Shown: positions 27,229 to 36,593 of the stretch, piece by piece | Layout: every line of letters starts with the position of its first letter | Numbering within the stretch: position 1 is the stretch's first letter | Assembly (NCBI RefSeq): GCF_023195755.1 | Contig: NZ_CP096203.1 | Span: 310,001 to 374,000, forward strand | Direction of reading: 5' to 3' | From: Chryseobacterium nepalense | GTDB taxonomy: Bacteria; Bacteroidota; Bacteroidia; Flavobacteriales; Weeksellaceae | DNA length: 64,000 bases | Program-made: the position numbers and the translations under genes | The notes under the pieces: model-generated | What the model saw: the letters and a program-made list of their open reading frames with translations, nothing else | Told to the model about the DNA's origin: nothing | Databases searched by the model: none

Positions 27229-27259
27229 TTGATTTTTATTCTTACATTCATATTAACAG

Positions 27260-27297
27260 CAAAGTAGGTGTTTACCAAAAAGCACCTGCTTTGTTTT
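27260..27297 (+). terminator. Rho-independent terminator after susD
   Basis: CAAAGTAGGTG (27260-27270) pairs with CACCTGCTTTG (27283-27293), 11 bp with one G-U pair, and TTTT follows. It lies 31 bases after the susD stop. Read-through into the mannonate genes is possible, since no clear promoter lies before 27320. Confidence 0.85.
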
Positions 27298-27319
27298 AAT
27301 AAAATTAAAATATAATATT

Positions 27320-28498
27320 ATGGAAAAAACATGGCGTTGGTTTGGGAAGAATGATCAAATAAAGCTTGGCACACTCCGGCAAATCGGGGTAGAAGGAATT
27401 GTTTCTGCACTTCATGATATTCCGAACGGAGAAATCTGGAGTTTAGAAGCTGTTAATGATTACAAGAACTATATAGAAAGTCACGGTCTTCGCTGGTCTG
27501 TTGTGGAAAGCCTTCCGGTAAGTGAAGCAATAAAATACGGAGGTCAAGACCGGGATTTTTTAATAGATAATTATATCAAAAGTCTCGAAAATCTTGGAAA
27601 AGCAGGAATAACAACAGTATGCTATAACTTTATGCCAGTGCTCGACTGGGCAAGGACAGATCTATTCCACGAATGGGAAGACGGTTCATCATCATTATAT
27701 TTTGATAAAGCTAAATTTGCTTATTTTGAAATTCATATTCTGAAAAGGAAAGACGCAGAAAACGATTATACACCGGAGATTCTTCAGAAAGTGGAAGAGC
27801 TGAAAAGCACGCTTACCGAAGAAGACAAAAACATTCTCATTGATTCGGTTATTGTAAAAACCCAGGGATTTGTTAATGGAAACATTAAAGAGGGTGATTT
27901 AAACCCTGTCGACAAGTTTAATAATTTACTGGCTTTGTATGATGGAATTGATAAAAACCAGCTTCGCCAGAATCTTAAATACTTCCTTGAAAAAATAATG
28001 CCGGTTTGCAAAGAATGGAACATCCAGATGTGTGTACACCCCGATGATCCTCCGTTTGCGCTCTTAGGCTTGCCAAGAATTGTTACCAATGAAGAAGATA
28101 TAGAGTGGTTCCTGAATGCCGTGGACAATCCTCACAACGGATTGACCTTTTGTGCAGGCTCTTTAAGTGCCAACCCGAATAACGATGTACCAAAACTGGC
28201 TGAGAAGTTTGCCCGCCGGACAAAATTTGTTCACCTGAGAAGCACAAATGTTTTCGAAAATGGAGATTTCATAGAAGCACACCACCTTGGAGGAAGAGGT
28301 AAATTGATTGACGTAGTTCGCATATTTGAAAAGGAAAATCCTGAGTTGCCGATGAGAATTGACCACGGAAGACTTTTAACTGAAGATATCGGAAAAGGTT
28401 ATAATCCCGGTTACTCTTTCTTAGGAAGAATGCTGGCTTTAGGACAGATTGAAGGCGTGATGGCGGCTGTACAAAATGAAATATCGAAGAAAAAATAG
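27320..28498 (+). CDS. uxuA: Mannonate dehydratase
   Basis: The 392-aa protein has the normal UxuA length (about 394). It begins MEKTWRWFGKNDQIKLGTLR and has GITTVCYNFMPVLDWARTDL (about 94-113), MCVHPDDPPFALLGLPRIV (about 237-255), THNGLTFC-type PHNGLTFCAGS and RTKFVHLRSTN. These are all typical of the UxuA family. It dehydrates D-mannonate to 2-keto-3-deoxy-D-gluconate, a step in glucuronate breakdown. With the SDR gene downstream it would process glucuronic acid released by the GH115 enzyme encoded at 47487. Its stop codon overlaps a repeat hairpin. Confidence 0.94.
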   Translation: MEKTWRWFGKNDQIKLGTLRQIGVEGIVSALHDIPNGEIWSLEAVNDYKNYIESHGLRWSVVESLPVSEAIKYGGQDRDFLIDNYIKSLENLGKAGITTVCYNFMPVLDWARTDLFHEWEDGSSSLYFDKAKFAYFEIHILKRKDAENDYTPEILQKVEELKSTLTEEDKNILIDSVIVKTQGFVNGNIKEGDLNPVDKFNNLLALYDGIDKNQLRQNLKYFLEKIMPVCKEWNIQMCVHPDDPPFALLGLPRIVTNEEDIEWFLNAVDNPHNGLTFCAGSLSANPNNDVPKLAEKFARRTKFVHLRSTNVFENGDFIEAHHLGGRGKLIDVVRIFEKENPELPMRIDHGRLLTEDIGKGYNPGYSFLGRMLALGQIEGVMAAVQNEISKKK

Positions 28499-28542
28499 GA
28501 TTCGAAGGATCCAATAATAGTAGCCACATGTGAAACCTGTGG
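28498..28542 (+). repeat. Two-hairpin GAA-loop repeat, copy 1
   Basis: Hairpin 1 (28498-28512) is GGATTC-GAA-GGATCC. An 11-base spacer follows, then hairpin 2 (28524-28542), CCACATGT-GAA-ACCTGTGG with one mismatch. It has the same 15+11+19 layout as copies 2-5 but a diverged first stem. It begins on the last base of the uxuA stop codon. Confidence 0.6.
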
Positions 28543-28579
28543 AAAATATATCAATCATCATTTATCATCAATTATAGTC

Positions 28580-29395
28580 ATGAAAGATTTATTCAGCATT
28601 AAAGATAAAGTTGCCATCATTACAGGTGCTTCGGGTGTTTTGGGAGGAAGCCTTGCCAAAAGTTTCATAGAAGCAGGAGCAAAAATAGTAGCATTGGGCA
28701 GAAATCAGGAAAAACTGGATGCTCTTGTAAATAAACTGACGCTATCAGGAGGTGAAGCATTTGCCGTAGAAGCAAACGTGTTGAACATTGAAAGTCTTGA
28801 AGCAGCCTCAGAAAAAATTAAGGAAAAATATGGAAGAATTGATATTCTGCTGAATATCGCCGGTGGAAACATTCCTTCCGCAACATTATCTCCGGAACAG
28901 TCATTTTTTGATATGAATATACAAAGCTGGGATGAGGTTACCGATCTCAATATCAACGGTACCGTTTACCCGAGCTATGTTTTCGGAAAAGCAATGGCAG
29001 AGCAGGGAAGCGGAAGCATCGTAAATATATCATCAATGGCAGCTTATTCTGCGATTACCCGAGTGGCAGGATATTCTGCGGCCAAATCCGCAATTACCAA
29101 CTTTACCCAATGGCTGGCTTCAGATGTAGCATTGAAATTCGGAGATAAAATCCGTGTGAATGCTGTAGCTCCCGGTTTTTTTATTGGTGACCAGAACCGG
29201 GCGATTTTGTTAAATCCGGACGGTTCTCTTACGGACAGAAGCAAAAAAGTAATTGCTAAAACGCCGATGCAGCGTTTTGGTGAAGTAGAAGAACTAAACG
29301 GGGCAATACAATTTCTCTGTTCAGATGCAGCAAGTTTTATTACCGGTGCATTATTGCCTGTTGATGGTGGTTTCAGCGCTTTCAGCGGAGTTTAA
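28580..29395 (+). CDS. SDR oxidoreductase, probable D-mannonate oxidoreductase
   Basis: The 271-aa classical short-chain dehydrogenase has a cofactor motif GASGVLGG (about 13-20), the active-site Tyr165 and Lys169 in YSAAK, and a C-terminal GALLPVDGGFSAF. Many Bacteroidetes encode such an SDR next to uxuA, where it replaces the unrelated UxuB and interconverts D-fructuronate and D-mannonate. The function follows from that context; SDR sequence alone does not define the substrate. It follows uxuA after an 80-bp gap carrying the hairpin repeat. Confidence 0.8.
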   Translation: MKDLFSIKDKVAIITGASGVLGGSLAKSFIEAGAKIVALGRNQEKLDALVNKLTLSGGEAFAVEANVLNIESLEAASEKIKEKYGRIDILLNIAGGNIPSATLSPEQSFFDMNIQSWDEVTDLNINGTVYPSYVFGKAMAEQGSGSIVNISSMAAYSAITRVAGYSAAKSAITNFTQWLASDVALKFGDKIRVNAVAPGFFIGDQNRAILLNPDGSLTDRSKKVIAKTPMQRFGEVEELNGAIQFLCSDAASFITGALLPVDGGFSAFSGV

Positions 29396-29539
29396 ATTTG
29401 AGTTGATTTTCTTCATGTTAAAGTAACAGAAATACATGCAGGAAATGTATATCCTTTATAATATCAGATTATTAAAGTGATAAATAAAAACGAAACAGCT
29501 TAATATCAGTTTGCAGTTTGAAGTATTAAAAAAGTAAAA

Positions 29540-32002
29540 ATGAAATCTAAACTTTGCAATATCGCAATCTGTCTTTTGATCAGTATATTTTCCTCTGCCC
29601 AAAAAGGAGGAAAATATAAGCTGTGGTACAGCAAGCCCGCCCAGCAATGGGTTGAAGCTTTACCTATCGGCAACGGAAGAATTGCTGCAATGGTTTTCGG
29701 AGATCCTCACAAAGAAAAACTTCAGCTTAATGAAGCTACATTCTGGTCGGGAGGACCTTCCCAAAATGATAATCCGGACGGCCCTAAAGTCCTGGATTCT
29801 ATTAGATATTATCTCTTCAAGGGAAATTATAAAAAAGCACAGATTCTTGCTGATAAAGGTCTGACGGCAAAAACACTTCACGGCTCAGCATTTCAGAATA
29901 TTGGTGATTTCACACTTGATTTTCATAATCTTGATGACATTAAAGATTATTACAGGGAATTAGATATTGAGAAAGCACTTACGACGACAACTTTCATTTC
30001 CGGCGGAGTTCATTTTAAAAGAGAGGTATTTGCCTCAATTCCGGATAATATAATGGTGGTTAAACTCAGCACTGACAAAAAAAATGCACTGAATTTCACA
30101 GCAAATTTCGACAGTGAGCTCAAAAAAAATACTCAAGCTGATGGTGTTACATTGCAGATGAACGGTTTATCCTCAACTTTAGATGGTGTACAGGGGCGAG
30201 TGAAATTTAATGCCGTGGCAAAATTTATTACAAAAGGCGGAAATATTTCTATTTCAGGAAAATCTATCTCGGTAAACAATGCAGATGAAGTTACCATTTT
30301 GATATCAATCGCTACAAACTTTACAGATTATAAAACGTTAAATACAGACGAAGTTCTGAAAAGCAGAAAATACATTTCGGAAGCAGAACATAAAAATTTT
30401 AAAACCTTATTTAAAAATCATTTAAAAACGTATCAAAACTACTTCAAAAGAGTTGATATTGATTTAGGAACTTCTGAAGCCGCAAAAAATCCTACTGATA
30501 TTCGTGTTAAAAATTTTGCATCAGGTTACGATCCGGAACTTATCTCATTATACTATCAGTTCGGGCGTTACCTTTTAATTTCTTCATCACAGCCCGGCGG
30601 TCAGCCTGCCAATCTTCAGGGAATCTGGAACAATTCGAATAAACCGGCATGGGACAGCAAATACACCATCAATATCAATACGGAGATGAATTACTGGCCT
30701 GCCGAAAAAACCAATCTCTCTGAAATGCACGAACCTCTGATTCAGATGGTCAGAGATTTAAGCAATACAGGAAAAGAAACGGCGAAAGTAATGTACAACA
30801 GCCGAGGCTGGGTAGCTCATCACAATACCGATATCTGGAGAATAACAGGGGTTGTGGATTTTGCGAATGCCGGTATGTGGCCGATGGGCGGAGCTTGGCT
30901 TTCGCAGCATCTTTGGGAAAAATACTTATACAATGGTGATAAAAATTATTTAAAATCTGTTTATCCTGTACTTAAATCAGCTACAGAGTTTTATGAGGAT
31001 TTTTTAATTGAAGAGCCTACGCACCAATGGCTCGTGGTAAGTCCGTCCATGTCTCCAGAGAACATTCCTCAAAGGCATCAGGGAAGTGCATTGGCAGCCG
31101 GAAATACCATGGACAATCAGCTAATGTTCGACCTATTTACAAAAACAAAAAAAGCAGCAGAAATTCTCAATGTGGATGCTGGAAAAGTTCAGGTCTGGAA
31201 TTCTGTTATTTCAAAATTACCACCCATGAAAATCGGAAGATATGGACAGCTGCAGGAGTGGATGGAAGATCTGGATAACCCTGAAGATAATCACAGGCAC
31301 GTTTCCCATTTATACGGATTGTTTCCTTCCAACCAAGTTAATCCGTTTACTGCTCCTGAACTAACGGATGCTTCGAGAACGGTTTTAATTCATCGTGGCG
31401 ACATTTCCACAGGCTGGTCAATGGGCTGGAAAGTAAATCTCTGGGCAAAACTTTTGGATGGAAATCATGCAAATAAACTGATCAAAGACCAGCTTACCTT
31501 GGTCGAAAAAGATGGCTGGGGGAAAAAAGGAGGAACCTATCCGAATCTTTTTGATGCGCATCCGCCGTTCCAGATCGACGGAAATTTCGGCTGCACTTCA
31601 GGAATTACGGAAATGTTGCTGCAGACACAGAATGGCTTTATAGACGTGCTGCCTGCACTTCCTGATGAGTGGAAAAACGGAAAGATTTCCGGTTTAAAAA
31701 CATACGGAGGTTTTGAAATAAGTATTATATGGGAAAATAATAAGGCAAAAGAGGTAATGATAAAGTCAGGACTTGGCGGGAACTGCAGAATAAGAATTCC
31801 TAATGAAATGCAGCTTCCGGGAAGCTCAAAACTTAAAAAAGCACAAGGCAAGAATCCGAATGCATTTTTCGAAATTCCTGAAATCAAAGCACCTTTAATT
31901 TCGGCAGATGCAAAATTAAATCCTTTTGAAATTAAAGCATCGTTGATATATGATTTCCAAACAGAGCCGGGAAAAACATACATCTTAAAAATAAAGTCCT
32001 GA
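29540..32002 (+). CDS. GH95 glycosidase (alpha-L-fucosidase or alpha-L-galactosidase)
   Basis: The 820-aa protein has a signal peptide (about 1-21, FSSAQ) and starts with the GH95 N-terminal pattern YKLWYSKPAQQWVEALPIGN, then AAMVFGDPHKEKLQLNEATF. The central catalytic (alpha/alpha)6 domain has QPANLQGIWNNSNKPAWDSK, NINTEMNYWPAE (the Asn pair that activates water) and LQEWMEDLDNPEDNHRHVSH. GH95 enzymes are inverting alpha-1,2-L-fucosidases, and some act on alpha-L-galactose of complex arabinoxylans. In this xylan-type locus the galactosidase role is plausible; sequence reading alone cannot decide. A hairpin overlaps its stop codon. Confidence 0.88.
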   Translation: MKSKLCNIAICLLISIFSSAQKGGKYKLWYSKPAQQWVEALPIGNGRIAAMVFGDPHKEKLQLNEATFWSGGPSQNDNPDGPKVLDSIRYYLFKGNYKKAQILADKGLTAKTLHGSAFQNIGDFTLDFHNLDDIKDYYRELDIEKALTTTTFISGGVHFKREVFASIPDNIMVVKLSTDKKNALNFTANFDSELKKNTQADGVTLQMNGLSSTLDGVQGRVKFNAVAKFITKGGNISISGKSISVNNADEVTILISIATNFTDYKTLNTDEVLKSRKYISEAEHKNFKTLFKNHLKTYQNYFKRVDIDLGTSEAAKNPTDIRVKNFASGYDPELISLYYQFGRYLLISSSQPGGQPANLQGIWNNSNKPAWDSKYTININTEMNYWPAEKTNLSEMHEPLIQMVRDLSNTGKETAKVMYNSRGWVAHHNTDIWRITGVVDFANAGMWPMGGAWLSQHLWEKYLYNGDKNYLKSVYPVLKSATEFYEDFLIEEPTHQWLVVSPSMSPENIPQRHQGSALAAGNTMDNQLMFDLFTKTKKAAEILNVDAGKVQVWNSVISKLPPMKIGRYGQLQEWMEDLDNPEDNHRHVSHLYGLFPSNQVNPFTAPELTDASRTVLIHRGDISTGWSMGWKVNLWAKLLDGNHANKLIKDQLTLVEKDGWGKKGGTYPNLFDAHPPFQIDGNFGCTSGITEMLLQTQNGFIDVLPALPDEWKNGKISGLKTYGGFEISIIWENNKAKEVMIKSGLGGNCRIRIPNEMQLPGSSKLKKAQGKNPNAFFEIPEIKAPLISADAKLNPFEIKASLIYDFQTEPGKTYILKIKS

Positions 32003-32132
32003 AAGGACGACCTAATCAGAATAGGATGAAATCCTATTAAACAATGAAAAACAAACCCGAAGGGTTCAACAAAAATAGCCACAGGTGAAACCTGTGGAAT
32101 AATAACAAAATAATAAAGAACCCGAAGGGTTC
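31996..32132 (+). repeat. Cluster of GAA-loop hairpins, including two-hairpin repeat copy 2
   Basis: Five stem-loops in a row, all with GAA triloops: GTCCT-GAA-AGGAC (31996-32008, overlapping the GH95 stop codon), AATAGGAT-GAA-ATCCTATT (32020-32038), AACCC-GAA-GGGTT (32054-32066), CCACAGGT-GAA-ACCTGTGG (32079-32097) and GAACCC-GAA-GGGTTC (32118-32132). The third and fourth, 11 bases apart from GGGTTC to CCAC, form the standard 45-nt unit; the last is a half copy. Confidence 0.75.
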
Positions 32133-32165
32133 AACGTTTAAAACAAGAAATTAAGAAATTTATAT

Positions 32166-33884
32166 ATGAAAAAGAGACCCATGAATCCAAATTTTTTAAA
32201 GAACAGGACTAATATTCTGGCAGCAGCGGCCCTGCTTTCCATAAGCAATATTTCCGCACAGACATTCTCCAATTTCAATTACCGTGGAAACGATAAAATA
32301 TACAATGATAATCCTTTACAGTCAGATGAATTTTATTCACCGATTCTTCAGGGCTGTTATCCGGATCCGAGCATCACTAAAAAAGGTGAAGATTATTATC
32401 TGGTGAATTCTTCCTTTTCAATGTTCCCGGGAGTTCCGATTTTTACGTCCAAAGATTTGGTAAACTGGAAACAGGTAGGGCACGTTCTGGACAGACCTTC
32501 TCAGTTAAAAGTTGAAAAAGGAGGAGTCTCGCAGGGGATTTACGCACCGGATATCAAATACAATAAATACAACGATACATTTTATATGATTACGACCCAG
32601 ATTGCTGGTGGAGTAGGAAATATGGTCGTAAAAACGAAAGATCCCGCAAAAGGTTGGAGCGAAGTTCAGAAGCTTAATTTCGACGGAATCGATCCTGCGA
32701 TTTTCTTTGATGAAGACGGAAAAGCCTATATCGTTCATAATGATGCGCCGCCAAAAGGAACCGAACAATACAACGGACACCGCGTGATCAAAATCTGGGA
32801 TTACGATCTGGAAAAAGACCAGGTGGTACCGGGTACAGATAAAATTATAGTAAACGGTGGTGTTGACCTTACCCAAAAACCAATCTGGATTGAAGGTCCG
32901 CATCTTTACAAATATAAAGGGAAATATTACCTGATGTGTGCAGAAGGAGGAACCGGTGGCAATCACAGCGAGGTAATCTTTATGGCCGATTCTCCGAAAG
33001 GCCCTTTTATTCCTGCAAAAAATAACCCGATTCTTACACAGCGTTATTTTCCGAAAGACCGAAAAGAGAAAGTAGATTGGGCAGGTCACGCCGACTTGGT
33101 GGAAGGCCCGAACGGACAATGGTACGGGGTTTTTCTGGCCATTCGTCCGAATGTAAACAACCGTGTGAACAAAGGCCGCGAAACATTCATTCTTCCGGTT
33201 GACTGGAGCGGGACGTATCCTGTTTTCCAAAACGGACTGGTTCCGATGAAACCTAAATTAAAGCTGCCTCAGGGTGCGCAAAATCAAACCGGGAAAAATG
33301 GCTTTTTCCCGAACGGAAATTTTACATATTCCGATAAATTAACCGATAAAAATCTGGATTTCCGTTGGATCGCTATGAGAGGACCTCGCGAAAATTTTAT
33401 TACCGTAACAAAAAACGGAGTAAAAGTAAATCCTTTTGATACCAATATCAAAGCATTGGCTCCTGTTTCAGCATTATTCCACAGACTGCAGCATGAGGAT
33501 TTTGAAACATCTGTCAGTTTGGATTTTAAACCTAAATCTGAAAAAGAACTTGCCGGAATCACCTGCTATCAGAGCGAAAGATTCAATTATGTTTTCGGAA
33601 TTACAAAGAAAGATAAAGATTTTTATATGGTCTTGGAAAGAACTGAAAAAGGGGAATCTAAATTGATAGCAAGCGAAAAAATTTCCTGGTCGAAAGCTTT
33701 TACACTAAAAGTAACCGGTGAAAAAGATATGCTCGGTTTCAGTTATTCAGCGGATGGTAAAAATTTTAAAAGTCTTGGAGAACCGGTTTCGGGAGATATT
33801 CTTTCTACAGATGTTGCGGGTGGCTTTACAGGAAGTTTAATAGGATTATACAGTACCTCTTCAAATGATATTGTTCCGAATTAA
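32166..33884 (+). CDS. GH43 beta-xylosidase / alpha-L-arabinofuranosidase
   Basis: The 572-aa protein has a signal peptide (about 1-35). The five-bladed GH43 propeller spans about 60-370, with the three catalytic acids visible: Asp67 in CYPDPS (base), Asp176 in GIDPAIF (pKa modulator) and Glu243 in WIEGPH (acid). A C-terminal beta-sandwich (about 385-570), as in GH43_10/11/12-type xylosidases, follows. It would remove terminal xylose or arabinose from imported or periplasmic xylo-oligosaccharides. Exact subfamily and substrate are uncertain. Confidence 0.9.
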   Translation: MKKRPMNPNFLKNRTNILAAAALLSISNISAQTFSNFNYRGNDKIYNDNPLQSDEFYSPILQGCYPDPSITKKGEDYYLVNSSFSMFPGVPIFTSKDLVNWKQVGHVLDRPSQLKVEKGGVSQGIYAPDIKYNKYNDTFYMITTQIAGGVGNMVVKTKDPAKGWSEVQKLNFDGIDPAIFFDEDGKAYIVHNDAPPKGTEQYNGHRVIKIWDYDLEKDQVVPGTDKIIVNGGVDLTQKPIWIEGPHLYKYKGKYYLMCAEGGTGGNHSEVIFMADSPKGPFIPAKNNPILTQRYFPKDRKEKVDWAGHADLVEGPNGQWYGVFLAIRPNVNNRVNKGRETFILPVDWSGTYPVFQNGLVPMKPKLKLPQGAQNQTGKNGFFPNGNFTYSDKLTDKNLDFRWIAMRGPRENFITVTKNGVKVNPFDTNIKALAPVSALFHRLQHEDFETSVSLDFKPKSEKELAGITCYQSERFNYVFGITKKDKDFYMVLERTEKGESKLIASEKISWSKAFTLKVTGEKDMLGFSYSADGKNFKSLGEPVSGDILSTDVAGGFTGSLIGLYSTSSNDIVPN

Positions 33885-33906
33885 TTAAATACTGATTCTA
33901 AATCTT

Positions 33907-33924
33907 CAGGGTTTCAAAACCTTG
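33907..33924 (+). repeat. Small palindrome in the GH43-GH43 gap
   Basis: CAGGGTTTCAAAACCTTG folds as a 7-bp stem (one G-U pair) with loop TCAA. It may be a relative of intergenic hairpin repeats, but it has no GAA loop on the coding strand and no second hairpin. Confidence 0.3.
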
Positions 33925-33949
33925 AATGCTGTAAAATAACCATATCACC

Positions 33950-35557
33950 ATGAATATCAAAAAATCATTTTATATAGTTTCTTTTTTGGGATTTATCGGG
34001 CTGAATCATCTTTCAGCCCAGATAAACCCTTTTCAGAAATCCGTTACAAAATTTACCAATCCCATTATTTGGGCAGATGCTCCGGATTTGTCCATCACCA
34101 GAAACGGTGATGATTTTTATCTCATAAGCACTACCATGCATCTCATGCCGGGAGCACCGGTGATGCATTCCAAAGATCTCGTACACTGGGAAATGTCTGG
34201 CTATGTTTTCAATACATTAAATGACAATTCGAAATATGATTTATTAAACGGAACAGTCTATGGACGCGGACAATGGGCCTCTTCCATCCGTTATCACAAA
34301 GGAAAGTATTACGTACTGTTTTCTCCCAATGACGAGCCGTTCAAATCTTATTTTTACGTAACGGAAAATCCCGAAAAAGACAGTTGGAAATTAATCACCA
34401 GAACAAAACACTTTCATGATGCGTCCTTGTTTTTTGACGATAATGACCGCGTGTATGTTTTTACGTCCAATAAAGTTTTTGAGCTCAGTCCTGATTTTAA
34501 AAATGTTATCGGAGATCAGAACGGAACGGAGATTTTTCAGAAAGATGCTGAAGAAACCGGGCTTCTGGAAGGCAACCAGATCATCAAAAGAGATGGAAAA
34601 TATTATTTGATGATGATTTCCTGGCCGCGAAATGCAAAACGCCGACAGGTCGTTTACAGAGCTGATAAAATAACGGGACCCTACGAAAAAAAAGTAATTC
34701 TTGAAGATAATTTTCTGGGGTTTTCTTACGCAGGGCAAGGTGCTTTGATCGACGATAAAAACGGAAACTGGTATTCCTTAATTTTCCAGGATCGAAACGG
34801 AGTGGGGCGTGTGCCCATTTTGCTTCCTGTAAAGTGGCAAAACGACTGGCCGGTGTTGGGAGATAACGGAAAAGTTCCTTTGCATGGAGAAATTCCGCTT
34901 CCGCCTTTTAAACCTAAAAATCACCTGATCGAAAGCGACGATTTTTCCGGAAAGAAAATGAAAATCCAGTGGCAATGGAATCATAATCCGGTAAATGAAG
35001 CCTGGTCTCTATCTGAAAGAAAAGGATTTTTAAGACTGAAAACAAGCAGGGTGGTAGATAATCTGTTTGCCGCTCCCAATACTTTAACTCAAAGAATGGA
35101 AGGCCCGAAATCGAGCGGAATTATTTCCCTGGATGTTAAAGGGATGAAAGAAGGTGATGTAGCCGGTTTCAGTGCTTTCAACGGAGATTCCGGAATTTTA
35201 TCTGTTGTGAAAGAAGGCAGCAAAAAATTCATCGTTTTTACTTCTGCTTCGGTAAGTTTGGACAATAAAACAAAAGCCATTACCGATGTAAAAGCGCAGG
35301 AAACAAAACGTATTCCGCTAAATTCGGACAAAGTTTTCTTGAAGATTGATGCCGATTTTAATTTAGGTAAAGACACAGCTGATTTCTATTACAGCACGGA
35401 TCAGAAAAACTGGACGGAAATGGCAAAAGATTACAGAATGATTTTCGATTACAGAAGGTTCTTTATGGGGTCCAAATTTGCCGTGTTCAACTATGCAACA
35501 AAAACTTCAGGAGGATTTGTAGATGTAGACTTTTTTGAATTTAAACGAAAAGATTAA
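33950..35557 (+). CDS. GH43 glycosidase with C-terminal beta-sandwich
   Basis: The 535-aa protein has a signal peptide (about 1-24, NHLSAQ). The propeller spans about 36-325, with Asp46 in APDLS, Asp157 in FHDASLF and Glu207 in LEGNQI as the likely catalytic triad. A C-terminal domain (about 335-535, LIESDDFSGKKMKIQWQWNH) resembles the DUF1349/concanavalin-like domain of GH43_12 enzymes, which act as alpha-L-arabinofuranosidases or beta-xylosidases. It follows the previous GH43 gene by 65 bp and is clearly diverged from it. Confidence 0.87.
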   Translation: MNIKKSFYIVSFLGFIGLNHLSAQINPFQKSVTKFTNPIIWADAPDLSITRNGDDFYLISTTMHLMPGAPVMHSKDLVHWEMSGYVFNTLNDNSKYDLLNGTVYGRGQWASSIRYHKGKYYVLFSPNDEPFKSYFYVTENPEKDSWKLITRTKHFHDASLFFDDNDRVYVFTSNKVFELSPDFKNVIGDQNGTEIFQKDAEETGLLEGNQIIKRDGKYYLMMISWPRNAKRRQVVYRADKITGPYEKKVILEDNFLGFSYAGQGALIDDKNGNWYSLIFQDRNGVGRVPILLPVKWQNDWPVLGDNGKVPLHGEIPLPPFKPKNHLIESDDFSGKKMKIQWQWNHNPVNEAWSLSERKGFLRLKTSRVVDNLFAAPNTLTQRMEGPKSSGIISLDVKGMKEGDVAGFSAFNGDSGILSVVKEGSKKFIVFTSASVSLDNKTKAITDVKAQETKRIPLNSDKVFLKIDADFNLGKDTADFYYSTDQKNWTEMAKDYRMIFDYRRFFMGSKFAVFNYATKTSGGFVDVDFFEFKRKD

Positions 35558-35616
35558 ATCAATCTTAATAAAAATTTTTATCCAAACTAATAAGTGTATA
35601 AAATACAAATAAAAAT

Positions 35617-36486
35617 ATGAAAAATTCAATTGTATTTGCAATCGCATTTTCACTCACAGGAATTTTTGCATCAGCCCAGAATTTTGAAAAGCAGGCTCCT
35701 GTCGGTTTTGACCAGATAAAACAAAATATTCCCCATGGAAAAATTGACAGCATTCAGTATCCTTCCAAAACGGTAGGAACGGTAAGAAAAGCGTTGATTT
35801 ATACACCGCCGGGTTTTAATAAAAATAAAAAATATCCTGTTCTGTATTTGCTGCACGGAATCGGAGGCGACGAAAAAGAATGGTATAAAAACGGAACGCC
35901 CCAAATCATTATTGACAATCTTTATTCCGAAGGGAAATTAACACCCATGATCGTTGTTTTGCCTAATGGCAGAGCCATGAAAGACGATCGTGCAACGGGA
36001 AATATCATGGCAAAAGATAAGGTGGAAGCATTCGCAACTTTTGAAAAAGATTTGTTGAATGATCTTATTCCTTTTGTTGAAAAGAAATTTCCGGTAAAAA
36101 AAGACCGTGAAAACAGAGCACTTGCCGGACTTTCAATGGGCGGAATTTACACATTACATACAGGCGTTCAGAATTCTGATATGTTTTCTTCATTGGGCGT
36201 TTTCAGCTCAGGATGGATTCTCCCGTCTCTTCAGGAAGTAGCTGATAGTGAATATAAGTTTATGAATGACAACAAAGAAAAAATCAATTCCAATATAAAA
36301 AACTTCTGGATTTCAATGGGCGGAAAAGAAGATATTGCCTATAAAAATTGTCAGGTTATGATGAAAAAACTGGATGAGTTAGGCATTAAGTATTCGTATT
36401 CCGAGTATCCCGGAGGCCACACCTGGTCGGTCTGGAGAAACAACCTGTACAATTTTGCTCAGCTGCTGTTTAAAGATTCTAAATAG
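35617..36486 (+). CDS. CE1-like carbohydrate esterase (feruloyl or acetyl-xylan esterase)
   Basis: The 289-aa alpha/beta-hydrolase has a signal peptide (about 1-21, FASAQ). It contains the oxyanion-hole segment LYLLHGIGGDEKEW (about 76), the nucleophile Ser173 in AGLSMGGIYT and the catalytic His268 in PGGHTWSVW. This is the esterase D / CE1 arrangement shared by feruloyl and acetyl-xylan esterases of xylan loci. It likely removes ferulate or acetate decorations so that the GH43, GH3 and GH30 enzymes can act. Which ester it cleaves cannot be read from sequence. Confidence 0.85.
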   Translation: MKNSIVFAIAFSLTGIFASAQNFEKQAPVGFDQIKQNIPHGKIDSIQYPSKTVGTVRKALIYTPPGFNKNKKYPVLYLLHGIGGDEKEWYKNGTPQIIIDNLYSEGKLTPMIVVLPNGRAMKDDRATGNIMAKDKVEAFATFEKDLLNDLIPFVEKKFPVKKDRENRALAGLSMGGIYTLHTGVQNSDMFSSLGVFSSGWILPSLQEVADSEYKFMNDNKEKINSNIKNFWISMGGKEDIAYKNCQVMMKKLDELGIKYSYSEYPGGHTWSVWRNNLYNFAQLLFKDSK

Positions 36487-36593
36487 TTTTTTAGCATTTA
36501 CACAGCCGGGAAAATCTAAAGAGACAATATATTTTTTATTATGATGATAAAAAAAATAAAAGCTTAAAATTTTATTCCAATCCAAATCACAAA

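Noticed and set aside
27260..27297. Hairpin after susD as a member of the GAA-loop repeat family
   Set aside because: Its loop is 12 bases, without GAA, and it is followed by a T-run, so it is an ordinary terminator.
31537..32082. 181-codon minus-strand frame spanning the GH95 end and hairpin cluster
   Set aside because: Most of it is antisense to GH95, and the rest would be encoded by the hairpin repeats.
32505..33230. 241-codon open frame on the minus strand
   Set aside because: It is antisense to the GH43 gene at 32166, and its product is rich in Phe/Ile/Val typical of shadows.
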